From positions 62,001 to 126,000 of the forward strand of contig CAIONQ010000081.1 of NCBI GenBank assembly GCA_903859705.1: 64,000 nucleotides of DNA. The letters run 5' to 3'. The translations under genes were made by a program, and so were the position numbers. The number at the start of each line of letters is the position of its first letter. Positions within the stretch are counted from its first letter, which is position 1. This document shows, in pieces, positions 26,308-35,834 of the stretch. The DNA is from an uncultured Chthonomonas sp. Lineage in GTDB: Bacteria; Armatimonadota; Chthonomonadetes; Chthonomonadales; Chthonomonadaceae. The notes under the pieces were generated by a model, which was not told the origin of the DNA, searched no databases, and worked only from the letters and a program-made list of their open reading frames with translations.

Positions 26308-27556
26308 CGGTACCGTCCTCAAGCATGATGATGGGTAGTTCAACCCGGAAACTAGCGCCGGATCCCGCTTGGCTGCTGATTGAAAGTACTCCGTGCAGTG
26401 CCGTACAGAGCCGTTGAGCTATGGCAAGGCCCAGGCCAGCTCCGGAAGCAGTACCGCCGCCGGTGTAGTAAGGCTCGCAAGCATATGGGATCTCTGCATC
26501 GGTTATACCGATACCCGTATCTATCACCTCAAGAACCCAGCTGTTGGCCTCTGTGCGCTTGCTTCTCACGGTGATGCTCCCCACTTGAGTGTATTTTATG
26601 GCATTTCCAAGTAAGTTCATCACCACATGTCTGAGCTTTGTTGCGTCCGTTATAACGGGTGGCAGAACGGGGTCATGCTCAAGAATCAGATCCACTTCCG
26701 TGTTGGCCATGGGAGATGCCGCTGCTGCAACGCATTCTTTCAGAAAGCTGCCGATATTGATGGCTTCCACTGAAAAGTGGCTCTTGCCGGCCTCAACTTG
26801 ATCGTACAGCATAAGCTCATCTAATAGCCTGGCGAGCATGTGCGCGCGCTCATCGATTGCATTCAGATGCGTACTGATTGCGCCTGCATCGGAACTGCGC
26901 TGAACCAGATACAGCTCAGTCAGCATTGCTGTAAGTGGCTGGCGCAAATCATGAATCACCATGGCAACAAAATTCCGCTTCTCTTCGGCTGTTCTCTCCA
27001 GGCGATGTGCATAACGTTGCTGTTCTGTAAGGCGTGCAACAATGCTCTTTTCGCGCTCCAACTCATTACTCACACGCATGGCCAACAGGGAGAAGAACTG
27101 AACGTCATCATCGCCTAACAGGTCTTCCACCCGGTCGTCCATAAGGCACAGAGTACCAATCGCCTCACCCTCCGTACTCCATAGTGGCACACCCAGATAA
27201 CGCCGAAGTTTCAGCCGAACTACGGGGTGATTACGAAAATCCGGATGTTCGGCAGCATTTTGAATCAACAACGGCTTGCCGCTACTCAATGCAAACTTGC
27301 ACAGAGTATGCTGCAAATCCAGCTGATTTCCGCGCATGAAGAAGCGGTGCCGGTTGGCAACTGTTCTGGCACGCACACAACTGCCTTCAAGCAAGTTTAA
27401 CATCACCATAGGCGGCCGCCCGGGTTGGGACGCTGAATTTGAGATGCTGCCGTAGTAAGCGGCAACCGCTTCTACTACGCGAGAGCATACCTGCTCAGGA
27501 TCGGCCGAGTAGAACAGGCTGGTATGGATTAATGCTTCAAGCATCCCTGGTGTCAT
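26288..27556 (-). CDS. GAF-domain sensor histidine kinase
   Basis: A 422-residue soluble kinase; GGGGAG lies 7 nt before the ATG at 27556. An N-terminal GAF domain (about 20-170: LLIQNAAEHPDF, YLGVPLWS, IGTLCLMD) is followed by a coiled coil (160-195). HisKA has phospho-His202 (MVIHDLRQPLTA), and the ATPase domain has NLLGNAIKYT, DTGIGI and GAGLGLAI. GAF domains bind small molecules, gases or heme. It is the first gene of a three-gene operon with the PAS kinase and the regulator, all overlapping, which suggests a two-kinase input into one regulator. Confidence 0.92.
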   Translation of the reverse strand: MTPGMLEALIHTSLFYSADPEQVCSRVVEAVAAYYGSISNSASQPGRPPMVMLNLLEGSCVRARTVANRHRFFMRGNQLDLQHTLCKFALSSGKPLLIQNAAEHPDFRNHPVVRLKLRRYLGVPLWSTEGEAIGTLCLMDDRVEDLLGDDDVQFFSLLAMRVSNELEREKSIVARLTEQQRYAHRLERTAEEKRNFVAMVIHDLRQPLTAMLTELYLVQRSSDAGAISTHLNAIDERAHMLARLLDELMLYDQVEAGKSHFSVEAINIGSFLKECVAAAASPMANTEVDLILEHDPVLPPVITDATKLRHVVMNLLGNAIKYTQVGSITVRSKRTEANSWVLEVIDTGIGITDAEIPYACEPYYTGGGTASGAGLGLAIAQRLCTALHGVLSISSQAGSGASFRVELPIIMLEDGTGANQTQ

Positions 27557-27626
27557 CCGTTAACTCCCCTGGTATTTCCACAAAGCACTAGCACGCGGGC
27601 CCACACTGGTTATGTTGTAGCTGATC

Positions 27627-27645
27627 AAGGTTACAACAAGGTTAC
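27627..27645 (-). promoter_or_regulatory. Direct repeat, probable OmpR-type box for the kinase operon
   Basis: Read toward the kinase operon this is GTAACC-N5-GTAACC (GTAACCTTGTTGTAACCTT): two copies with an 11-bp period, the spacing used by OmpR/PhoB dimers. It lies about 70 nt upstream of the GAF-kinase start. Confidence 0.7.
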
Positions 27646-27713
27646 GAACCAGCTATTCCCGAGGACAGTGGCGTTACAAAATTTTAGTTTATTGCCGCCA
27701 CAAGGCGACTATT

Positions 27714-27740
27714 GTAACCTGCCTGTAACCGCACGGTTAC
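27714..27740 (+). promoter_or_regulatory. Direct repeat, probable OmpR-type box for the ferritin-like gene
   Basis: GTAACC-N5-GTAACC at 27714-27730, again an 11-bp period, facing the gene at 27865. A further inverted half-site, GGTTAC, follows at 27735-27740. This mirrors the box on the other side of the intergenic region. Confidence 0.7.
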
Positions 27741-27864
27741 TCCACGTACACCTCTGCACCATATTCTGAAGATGCAGGCACCAATGCCCAGAGCTAATTG
27801 CCAGGGCAACTGCATGAAGATCAAGTAGGTTTAGATTCTCAGAGTTTTAATGGGAGATAGATCG

Positions 27865-28677
27865 ATGCAAGGCACTGACAAAATGGATTCTCAGCAGGTA
27901 AATCGCCGCAGTTTTGCGGCTCGGGTAGGCTCTGCCGCAATCGGCATGGCTGCTACTGCCATGGCAGTAGGCTGTGGCGGGGGAAATAACAGCGCAAACG
28001 CTGCCCCAACCATGGATCAGAGCATTTTGAATGCCGCCGCTACTGCAGAAGCGCTTGCCACCGTGATGTATTACAACATCATCAACTTTCCCGGCTCGAT
28101 TTACCAAACCGGGCCACTCAGCACCAACGCTCCGGATAAAGCCTACCTGGTGGCAGGGTATGAGCAGGAACTGAACCACTACAACTTCCTGGTGGCAAAC
28201 GGTGGCAAGGCACTTGCTCTCACTTTCTACTTCCCAACGGGCATGTTTACGGATCCGCAGGTAACCGTAAACACCCTGGTTACTCTGGAAGATGCATTTA
28301 TTACAGCGTACTTAATTGGGGTTCGAGATTTCTCCAGCACGGGCCTGAAAGTGATTGCCGGGCAGATTATGGGCGTGGAAGCCGAACACCGCTCCCTTGC
28401 GAGGGTAATAACGAACGACCTTAACCTTACCTCGGTCACGGGCCTAGCCGGTTCCGAGTATGTTTCTGCACCCGGGTTTACAGCCAACAATCTGGCTTAT
28501 GAGCGCACGTTTAGCTCTGCTCTGCCAGATATTTCCCATGTGGTTAGTGCTCTCGGCCCGTTTGTTACCCCTGGCAGTGCAGGGTATGGTGCCACGTCCT
28601 TCCCATTCAGCACGGCAAATGCGGCAGCACCCTCGGCAGGGCAAACACCGGTAACTCTAGCCGGCATAACGCCATAG
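27865..28677 (+). CDS. Ferritin-like domain protein with Tat/lipoprotein leader
   Basis: A 270-residue exported protein. ATG 27865 follows GGGAGA; an ATG at 27850 lacks a good site. The leader carries a twin-arginine motif (NRRSFAARVG), a hydrophobic core and then AVGCGGGNN, a plausible lipobox Cys. The rest has helices typical of the ferritin-like (Ferritin_2/DUF4439-type) bundle: ILNAAATAEALATVMYYN, GYEQELNHYNFL, LEDAFITAYLIGVRDF and IMGVEAEHRS supply Glu and His residues that could form a di-iron site. The C-terminal third is low in complexity. It is divergent from the kinase operon and shares its regulatory boxes. Confidence 0.8.
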   Translation: MQGTDKMDSQQVNRRSFAARVGSAAIGMAATAMAVGCGGGNNSANAAPTMDQSILNAAATAEALATVMYYNIINFPGSIYQTGPLSTNAPDKAYLVAGYEQELNHYNFLVANGGKALALTFYFPTGMFTDPQVTVNTLVTLEDAFITAYLIGVRDFSSTGLKVIAGQIMGVEAEHRSLARVITNDLNLTSVTGLAGSEYVSAPGFTANNLAYERTFSSALPDISHVVSALGPFVTPGSAGYGATSFPFSTANAAAPSAGQTPVTLAGITP

Positions 28678-28704
28678 GCACGTTTAGGGCACGTTTCTAA
28701 TACA

Positions 28705-28773
28705 GGACAGCAGTAAGGAAATCAACGGTTCATCCGAATACCCACCGGATGAACCTGCCGCCTATTGCTGTCC
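28705..28773. repeat. Nested inverted repeat between convergent genes
   Basis: GGTTCATCCG (28727-28736) pairs with CGGATGAACC (28746-28755), flanked by an outer pair GGACAGCA (28705-28712) and TGCTGTCC (28766-28773). It probably acts as a two-way terminator; the outer arm extends into the end of the minus-strand gene. Confidence 0.55.
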
Positions 28774-29466
28774 TTCTGCTCTCCAGTGAACGCCGGCACT
28801 GTTCCAGCTGTTATCTTCACAGTTACACTCCCACGTGAAGCTGTTGGGCGTTGTCTCAACTATCCGGATTTTTGCCATATCGCTCAACCCAGGTAGCTCC
28901 ACATTCGGGGTAAGCCGATAAGGGCTCGCAAAGTAAACGGTGCCACGCTTACCTGCCATTGATCGGAACTCACCGCTCTGGAAACGCGTGGCGGATGGCG
29001 TAGTGGCCGAGGTTGCTTCTGTAACAGGGGCAAGTGTAGGTGCCGCTACGTCGGCCACTGCAGGCGATTCGGCACTGATTGTTTCGGCACTGCCAGCAGG
29101 GCTTAGCCAGCTGGTTGTTGTTTCAACCGGCAGTTCGCTGCGTAAGCGCATCGAACGCAGCAGTAAGAAGTTGGCGGCAAGCGACAGGCAGAGAACAACC
29201 CCAACGGAGGTCTGAACTACCTTTCGTTTCAGTTCTCTTGCTCGCTGCACCGCGCGCTCCTGCTCGGCACGGCGTGCGCGAACCAGTACAAGAACCTCTT
29301 CCGGGCGCACATCAATGCCGAGCTGCTGAATGGCATCTTCAACCTCAATGTGCTGATCATGCAAATCCGATCGGCTATTTTCAATGTGAGCCACAGCCTC
29401 GGCAAATTCACGCGGTGATATGGTGGTTGTATCTGCAAGGTTCTCGTTAGACTGATGCTTGAGCAT
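28762..29466 (-). CDS. Single-span membrane protein of unknown function
   Basis: A 234-residue protein; CAGGAGTG precedes the ATG at 29466. A cytoplasmic N-terminal region (about 1-83) is charged and helical. One membrane span follows (about 86-106), then a Ser/Thr/Ala/Pro-rich linker and a small C-terminal domain with two cysteines (WECNCED) that ends in GVHWRAEG. The topology resembles anti-sigma-factor-like or sensor proteins, but no domain is recognised. It may lie in the same unit as the gene at 29627. Confidence 0.6.
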   Translation of the reverse strand: MLKHQSNENLADTTTISPREFAEAVAHIENSRSDLHDQHIEVEDAIQQLGIDVRPEEVLVLVRARRAEQERAVQRARELKRKVVQTSVGVVLCLSLAANFLLLRSMRLRSELPVETTTSWLSPAGSAETISAESPAVADVAAPTLAPVTEATSATTPSATRFQSGEFRSMAGKRGTVYFASPYRLTPNVELPGLSDMAKIRIVETTPNSFTWECNCEDNSWNSAGVHWRAEGQQ

Positions 29467-29626
29467 GGTTCACTCCTGAGCGCTACCTGCGGCAGCACTA
29501 ATTCGTAGCGACTACACCTCTTATATCCAATCATTCATGATCTGGTTTCAATAATGCATTGAAAGCCATTATTTCGACTAAATTCCCAGCAACTACGGTT
29601 CAATCGGTGCTAATTGAAAGAGACCG

Positions 29627-30286
29627 CTAAAAGCGCCAAACAACGGTGTACCTATCGATCAGGCGATACTGCTCAAGAGTCATTGGTATTCGGCCATCAT
29701 AATCCAGACCAAGCTTTACACCATTTTCTATTCTCGCAATCACATCGGATGTATCGAGATCTGCCTCTGTGAGTTTGAAGTTTTCAGAGTTTTGAAACTC
29801 CAGTGTTACCAGGCGTTGATTCGCATCATAGGCCTCACGCATCTTTCCGTTGAGCGGCGTAAAATATGCCTGCACGCGTAAAGAGCCTTCGATGTAAGCA
29901 ATCTGCACGTTTGCCTTGTACTCATTGTGATCTCCAAAGATCACATCTTTCAATTCCTTACCGCGGGCAAGTTCCTCTTGCTTTTTGAACTCGGCTTCAT
30001 GTGCTGCCTGATCTGCAGCCTCCTTTGCCCGGGCGTCTGCCGCCTGCTGCTGCTCTGCCTTTAGCTGATTGGCACGGTTAATAGCCTCGATCTGGTCCTC
30101 AGTTTTCCAACCGGCAAACGTGCTGGTCTCTTTTACTCCTGTAATGCGGTTTACTCGGTAAATATCCTGTGCCTGATGTATATACACATAGGGCGTTGGC
30201 CATACCAGGTATGCAAATACAACAACTGAAATACCTACCGCCGCACGCAATCGCGCAACCGTCTGGGGCTGATTCGCATCCTGCAT
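29627..30286 (-). CDS. Membrane-anchored coiled-coil protein
   Basis: A 219-residue protein; AAGGAGAG lies just before the ATG at 30286. One N-terminal membrane span (about 13-34) is followed by a region with an Ala/Lys/Glu/Gln-rich coiled coil (about 60-110). A C-terminal globular domain follows (DVIFGDHNEYKANVQIAYIEGSLRVQAYF, ending YTVVWRF). The family is unknown. It lies 160 nt upstream of the single-span protein on the same strand; both may act at the envelope. Confidence 0.6.
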   Translation of the reverse strand: MQDANQPQTVARLRAAVGISVVVFAYLVWPTPYVYIHQAQDIYRVNRITGVKETSTFAGWKTEDQIEAINRANQLKAEQQQAADARAKEAADQAAHEAEFKKQEELARGKELKDVIFGDHNEYKANVQIAYIEGSLRVQAYFTPLNGKMREAYDANQRLVTLEFQNSENFKLTEADLDTSDVIARIENGVKLGLDYDGRIPMTLEQYRLIDRYTVVWRF

Positions 30287-30432
30287 CTTGCTCTCCTTGC
30301 AATATATTGCTGCTTATGCACAGCACGGTGAGGTTACTGTGCGTTTAATTGCGCGCACAGCATAGCACTGTTGCGCGGTTTCTACATAAGGGTGTACCTA
30401 CAAATTGGGATATGTTTGTCCCGGTTGAATCG

Positions 30433-31448
30433 TTACTGGCATGGTTCTGCCAGCAAAATTGCCTGGCGAGCATCCGCAAGGAGTACCCGTATAGCTGCCT
30501 GTAAGCCGGCATTTACAGAAACAGGGTTGAGAGCCATTTCGACAACCGGCACGCCTAACAGCGTATCCCCGATACCAATAATGCGCCCTATCCCATCGCC
30601 AACCCCGGTGTACAGCCCCATGTTGCCGCCAGCGGTCACGCCTACTGCCAGGAACCTGCCATCATTGGCTACATACGCACTACGAAAAGCCTCAAATTGA
30701 GAACCGCAATTTACCACAAGCCGGCTATTGTCTACGCTTCCCATATAAATGCCACCGAAACCATCGGCGGTCACTGCCCCAAAACTCACCTGCCCCTCGT
30801 CATCCAACCCTGGATGATAGGACATCTCAACGAAATCATGTTGCTCAGAGGCAATCGCATCCACCTGCGTACCGGTAGTCAAGAACAGGCGTGCGCCGTT
30901 TCTTCCATGGTCTGCCCGAAAAGCCACTTGCCCGAGTTGATTAATTACGGGTATCCCAGGAAACTCTCCAAGCTCAGATCCAGATAATGCAACACGGGCA
31001 ACACCCTGTTTGTTCGCCACAAACATCGCATTCCCTTCCTCCTTTATCGTGGCCCTGAAAGCAATTTCATTAATGTTATTCATACTCGGACCAAGCGGAC
31101 CGATGCACTCGATTTCTCCACTACAGTCAAACACAACAGATAACAGCCCACTTGCTCTTAATGCAACCACCTGCGATCCATCTGGCTGTGTGGCATAGAA
31201 GCACACGTCACCCTGATCTTAATATCTGGATGGCCGTTAAACGCGGTAAAATCGCCAGTATACGTGGTGACAACAGGCTGTGCCTCCCCGGCGTGTGCAA
31301 CGAAAATTCCCGAGCTTCCATCCGCACACTCCGCCTGAAATGCCACCGTGCCAGCATCATTTATCGAAGCCACGTATGGAGCAAAGTTTGTAAACTCTGT
31401 ACCTGTTACTGCAATGGGTGAAAGCCTCTACCCTGCCCGAAGTTCCAT
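30433..31448 (-). pseudogene. Broken repeat protein, possibly of the beta-propeller-like DUF7453 type
   Basis: A good ribosome site (GAGGAG) precedes ATG 31448, but codon 7 is TAG (31428-31430), and the reading frame shifts near 31221. There ATTAAGATCAGG appears to have lost a T from an ATT-AAT-GAT sequence (INDQGDV). After allowing for both, the protein has repeats of the form (I/M)ND-G-V-F-A, such as SINDAGTVAFQA, NNINEIAFRA, INQLGQVAFRA and DDEGQVSFGA. These are typical of secreted repeat proteins of the DUF7453 kind. About 338 codons are implied. Two lesions argue against a simple sequencing error. Confidence 0.75.
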
Positions 31449-31607
31449 AAAATCAGCTCCTCAACAGGTCTTCTGCACGCAATCGATATTTAAGCCTCAA
31501 GCAACAAGCAGCCAGAACACTAATTTTACCGCCTGCACATGATACATGCGTGGCACTCACCAAAAGATCTAATCAAGGTTGTGGACCATGTGCTCAGCAT
31601 TCCAATA

Positions 31608-32909
31608 CTACTCGTTAGATTGCCTACCACACACGAGCCCAGATGTCTGCAGGAATTCATCCACGCGCGTTCGGACATAAGCGAATGGCGATGCATTGGC
31701 AATTGTGCTTGCTCTCGATGCTAACATGAAACCCTGGTGCCGCTCCCCCATAAGAAGCGCTGCTTCTGCTTGATAACACAGGTAAAATGGATCGTTAGGA
31801 TCATGTTCTGTAATGGTCTTGAGGCTGTTCATGGCCCTATCCAACATACCCAATGCGAGATAAACCCGCCCGCTGGAAAGCTCATAATAGTGATGGTGGC
31901 CTTCATCATCCCCAAGAGATTGCAGCTCACGATGTGCATGTATCAAAAGGCGCTTTGCTTCATCATTCCTGCCCGCTTTTGTAAGATATAACGACATATC
32001 ACAGTACATTCTTAATCTCATAGGGCCGGAGGCACCTGGCATCAGATGCTGCTTTAGAAAGCTGACTTTGCCGAGATAGTCTTGTTTGCTTTTACCCACA
32101 AAATTAGATGCAAGGTTGAGGGCAAGCGCCCAGCAATCATCTTGCTTATTAACCGATCTGAACAGTTCCAGTGAATGGCGAACAGCCCTTTTGGCCTCAG
32201 TAGTTTGCGAGTTAAGATTGAGGGCGTGGGCGTGTGACATACGCGATCTGGCAAGCATGTAGACCGCTTCGGGTTCCGTGAGGGACAACTGGCTAAGCTT
32301 ACGCTGCAGAATGAGAATGGACAGCTCCACGTTCTGCTGATGGAGTGAGATGGCTTTGATTATGCTATTCAACTGTTGCTGACAGGAGTCAATATCTGAA
32401 TACAGTTCACCTGAATAACTGGATAGTTGCTTGCGTACCAGCAGAAATGCTTCCTCAGCATTTGCGTTTAGAAGCGCGCAAAACCTCTCAAGATTTTGCT
32501 CCGATGGCGCATTGCGCATGGTTTCCCACCGCATAATAGTTGTGAGCGAAACTCCCAATTGAGTAGCAAGCCATTGCTGTGAGGCCCCTTTACGCACGCG
32601 CATTGCGCGCATTAAATCGCCTGGGTGAGACATAAATACCGGAGGGTGAAGGGCAGCCTCCGCACTCAGTTTTATGTGCTGGTGGCCGCGTGGAGCTTTA
32701 ATTAAAGAGAGATAATAGAGAGCCTCCTGGGGGTTAATCCCCATTGCCTGCAGAACACTCTGAAGCTCAACAACTCTGGGTACCTTTTCTCCAGATTCCC
32801 AATATCGGAGCGTCCGTGCCGATACACCCGACAGGTTTGCCAACTGCGATTGTGAAAGCTTACACTGCTTTCGACGTGTTCTAAGGAGCAGACCGAGATC
32901 TTCGCTCAT
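31608..32909 (-). CDS. Regulator with two HTH domains and TPR-like repeats
   Basis: A 433-residue cytoplasmic protein. Two XRE/Cro-type helix-turn-helix domains lie at about residues 8-60 (LSQSQLANLSGVSARTLRYWESG) and 98-150 (ASQQWLATQLGVSLTTIMRWE). The C-terminal half (about 170-420) is all-helical with TPR-like repeats (SLYLTKAGRNDEAKRLL, YLALGMLDRAMNSL). This matches quorum-sensing-type regulators in which the repeats bind a peptide, though no peptide gene is seen. No clear ribosome site precedes the ATG at 32909. Confidence 0.8.
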   Translation of the reverse strand: MSEDLGLLLRTRRKQCKLSQSQLANLSGVSARTLRYWESGEKVPRVVELQSVLQAMGINPQEALYYLSLIKAPRGHQHIKLSAEAALHPPVFMSHPGDLMRAMRVRKGASQQWLATQLGVSLTTIMRWETMRNAPSEQNLERFCALLNANAEEAFLLVRKQLSSYSGELYSDIDSCQQQLNSIIKAISLHQQNVELSILILQRKLSQLSLTEPEAVYMLARSRMSHAHALNLNSQTTEAKRAVRHSLELFRSVNKQDDCWALALNLASNFVGKSKQDYLGKVSFLKQHLMPGASGPMRLRMYCDMSLYLTKAGRNDEAKRLLIHAHRELQSLGDDEGHHHYYELSSGRVYLALGMLDRAMNSLKTITEHDPNDPFYLCYQAEAALLMGERHQGFMLASRASTIANASPFAYVRTRVDEFLQTSGLVCGRQSNE

Positions 32910-33490
32910 ATGTGTTAATTACCGTATTGTGACAGTTTGTTTTGGCACATGCGCAGGCTGAGGCCCGTCTCACAGAAATAGCGGGAGGAGTATTGGCTGT
33001 GCATTCAACCGATATGCAACCGACATGTGCAACTATTGCGCAATTACTGCTCTGCGATACGCATAGATTCTACCTAAAGCAGACAGGCAATAACTCTGCA
33101 AATACGGCAACAAACACGTATTGACCCTTACATTTCTGTAATTGACTTCAGTTATTACTGTAACATTTTGGGTACCGGTAGAGCGCTGAACCTGCCACAC
33201 ATGGCGGTTAGGGCGGACCAGCATATCGGGTATAGACCGGCTGCAGCCTGTCTCAAACCGTATCACTTCGCACACAAAACAAGGGACCTGTGTGCCTCAC
33301 TGGTCTTGCGGATTGCAATGCGCTTTATACCCGGGCTCAAACATTTCTATGCATCGCCGCTGACAGCCCAATGGGGCCTTTCACCTGCCATGCGTTAGAG
33401 TGTTGAGATGGTTCAAAGGTGTAATACAGGACCCGTGAACGGTAAAACATGCCATTGGTTACACCCAATGAGTTTTTAAGGAGATCTACG
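32910..33490. other. Divergent intergenic region, no gene recognised
   Basis: About 580 nt between the two-HTH regulator and a PEP-CTERM gene. I see no convincing small gene or structured RNA. The last 15 nt hold the ribosome site (AAGGAG) of the gene at 33491. Confidence 0.4.
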
Positions 33491-34237
33491 ATGAAGAGCG
33501 CCTTTCGCGCATCTATCAAAACTGTCCTGCCGGCTGTAATCGGTATGGTTTTGGCGCCATTCACTGCCCAGGCACAGTCCTTTTCTGATAGTCTGACTCA
33601 CCCACTGAACCCTACTTACTGGACAGTTAGCAGCACTACACCAGGTATGTATGGTGCAACAACGGGTGTTAACGGCCTAACAGTGTTCAAGAATGCCGGG
33701 TTTAATTCGCCAGGCGGGCTGCAGAATGTTGGAGCTCATCTCAATCTGGCGGCCCTTGGTGGATCTATCGCTGGCGATTTCGATGTTCAGGTGCACTTCT
33801 CTGGTGCAAACCTCAATGGAGGCATTACAAATCAGGTAGAACTTCAAACATTCTATCAGAATGGTTCGATGTTCATCGATTCTCTGGATAACACTGGTGG
33901 CCTGAATGCGCATGTATTCAACGGCAGCATCCAGGCACGCGATTACTCCGTAACCAACGCAGGAGTCTTCGACATCTCGCGTGTTGGCGGAATAATTACT
34001 GGCACATACGATGGCACAGTTCTCTTCTCAGAAGCGAATGCGAGTGCACTGACTGCCGTAGATGCGATCGTGCAGAATAACAGCACCAACGATAACATCT
34101 CCGTTAGTTTTAAGGACTTCGCTATCAGCGGCCTGAATACACCGGCAGCCACACCTGAGCCAGGCTCCGTTGCGCTGATCAGCGGACTCGCAGTAACAGG
34201 CTTCGCGGCCCTTCGCCGCAACAAGCGCCGCAAGTAA
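33491..34237 (+). CDS. PEP-CTERM sorting domain protein
   Basis: A 248-residue exported protein with AAGGAG before ATG 33491. The signal peptide ends near residue 29 (FTAQAQS). The body (FSDSLTHPLNPTYWTVSS and on) resembles a jelly-roll glycan-binding domain (DUF1349/LamG-like appearance), which is an inference. The C-terminus is a PEP-CTERM tail: ATPEPGSVALI, a hydrophobic span and LRRNKRRK. It is followed by a strong terminator. Confidence 0.88.
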   Translation: MKSAFRASIKTVLPAVIGMVLAPFTAQAQSFSDSLTHPLNPTYWTVSSTTPGMYGATTGVNGLTVFKNAGFNSPGGLQNVGAHLNLAALGGSIAGDFDVQVHFSGANLNGGITNQVELQTFYQNGSMFIDSLDNTGGLNAHVFNGSIQARDYSVTNAGVFDISRVGGIITGTYDGTVLFSEANASALTAVDAIVQNNSTNDNISVSFKDFAISGLNTPAATPEPGSVALISGLAVTGFAALRRNKRRK

Positions 34238-34302
34238 CGTGCACCAGTTATAGCGTATATCTGCCTAACTATCTAGATACGAGCGTAATTGCAGGCAATA
34301 AT

Positions 34303-34336
34303 AAGGCGCAGTACAGAGTGTACTGCGCCTTGAAAA
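34303..34336 (+). terminator. Terminator hairpin
   Basis: A perfect 13-bp stem, 34303-34315 with 34319-34331, has a GAG loop and lies between convergent genes. It probably serves both directions. Confidence 0.8.
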
Positions 34337-34355
34337 TGTAGGTACTGTGGTGAAA

Positions 34356-35258
34356 TTAACCTAAGGCAGATTTATAAAGCGCCACCAGCTTTGTCCAGGC
34401 TTTCTCCGCATCTGGCTTATTATAGATTGGGGCTCCTTCACGCGCAGGCATATCTGGCACGCACCATCCATGAACGCCTTTATAAACTTCTATATCTGCA
34501 CCCACCATTGCGGTTGCAAATGCCTCTTTAAGCTTGTCCTTCGCATCTGGCTGCCGTTCATCGTCGTTAGAAGCAATACCAATGTAAAGGTGTGCCTTCA
34601 TCTTTGGAATTAGCAGATGTGGGCTGCTGGGTTGATCCGTTACCAGGCCACCACCATGGAAGGTGGCCCCCGCACCAACGCGACCGGGCACAGCTGCGCA
34701 GGTTTTGAATACCAGCGGGCCACCCATGCAATACCCCTGAGTTCCAATTTTCTTCTTCTTGTTTACCTGCTTCTGAGCGTCCAGAAAGGCGATGTATGCC
34801 GCAGCATCTCGCTCTGCTGCACCGGGCTGGCTTATGCCACCCATGTACTTGCGCAGCTTTGCCATATCATCGGCATTCTGAAAGCTAAACTTGGTGGTAT
34901 CCAACTCGCCATGCGTTACCGATGCCTTTGCGGCACGGTAATACGGGTTGGGAACCAGCACAGAGTAACCTTCGGCAGCTATTCTTTTGCCAATATCACG
35001 CATGGCTGGGCGCAGGCCAAAGGCATCCGTCCAGATCAGCACACCAGCATGTGATCCTTTTGTAGGATGTATAAATACTGCATCACACACGCCATCCGGG
35101 GTCTTTACCTCGACTTCTGTTTCTATCACCTCCACTTCAGCAGCAGAAGCGGGAGTAACGGTAGATACTATGCCGGCGGCAAGTGCCATCCCAACAAGCT
35201 CGCGGCGCGACAAATCGCCCGCGGCATCATTCTGGTTGCTATTATCTGTGTTTGCCAT
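34356..35258 (-). CDS. Dienelactone hydrolase family protein, Tat-exported
   Basis: A 300-residue protein. The twin-arginine leader (DLSRRELVGM, ending TPASAAE) suggests export. The alpha/beta-hydrolase body has the DLH nucleophile Cys177 in GYCMGG, Asp at about 232-233 (ASNDDE) and His263 (GVHGWC), the Cys-Asp-His triad of dienelactone hydrolase. Hydrolysis of cyclic lactones or similar esters is likely; the natural substrate is unknown. The ribosome site is weak and distant. Confidence 0.88.
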   Translation of the reverse strand: MANTDNSNQNDAAGDLSRRELVGMALAAGIVSTVTPASAAEVEVIETEVEVKTPDGVCDAVFIHPTKGSHAGVLIWTDAFGLRPAMRDIGKRIAAEGYSVLVPNPYYRAAKASVTHGELDTTKFSFQNADDMAKLRKYMGGISQPGAAERDAAAYIAFLDAQKQVNKKKKIGTQGYCMGGPLVFKTCAAVPGRVGAGATFHGGGLVTDQPSSPHLLIPKMKAHLYIGIASNDDERQPDAKDKLKEAFATAMVGADIEVYKGVHGWCVPDMPAREGAPIYNKPDAEKAWTKLVALYKSALG

Positions 35259-35834
35259 GGCTGGAAACGTATCCTTTCAAGATAAGAAACAGACTGAACA
35301 ATTGTTGCAGCCGGTAGAACGCGCTCGCAATTGCGAACTTGCGCAACCCATAGCAATAATTGTAAGCATAGGTACATTTTAGCACTTTGGAACCACACAA
35401 TGGACGATTGTGAGCGCAATCACCTTATTTACCGGGCCCGGTAGAGGCACCACTGCAGTAGCTGTAACTTACATTGTTGATACCGGGTCATCCGCGCTGA
35501 GGGCCTCACAAACGAACCAACGCGCTCTCGAATAGGGGCCAATGGCGAATTCGCCACCATTGCGATTGCTCGCTAAACCAGCAGCTCCCCGCCTGCACGC
35601 TCTCCCGTGCCAATGGCAGCACCTGCCTGGTAACAGAGCTAGATCGGTTCGTTGTGATAAGGATTTACAGTGCCCTGAAGCCGTTACCGACGTATACCCC
35701 AAACGCTATTCGCAGGCTATACGGGAAAGGCCCTCCGGCACATGTTATGCATGGCCCGGAGAGCTTTTCTTGCCTCACAATTTACGTTGCAAAGGTTCGC
35801 TCATACATACTTGTCCAAAGAATTTGTGGGGGAT
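35259..35834. other. Intergenic, nothing recognised
   Basis: About 576 nt between the hydrolase start and the sigma factor stop. I find open frames but none with a ribosome site, a conserved motif or a sensible composition. Confidence 0.4.
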
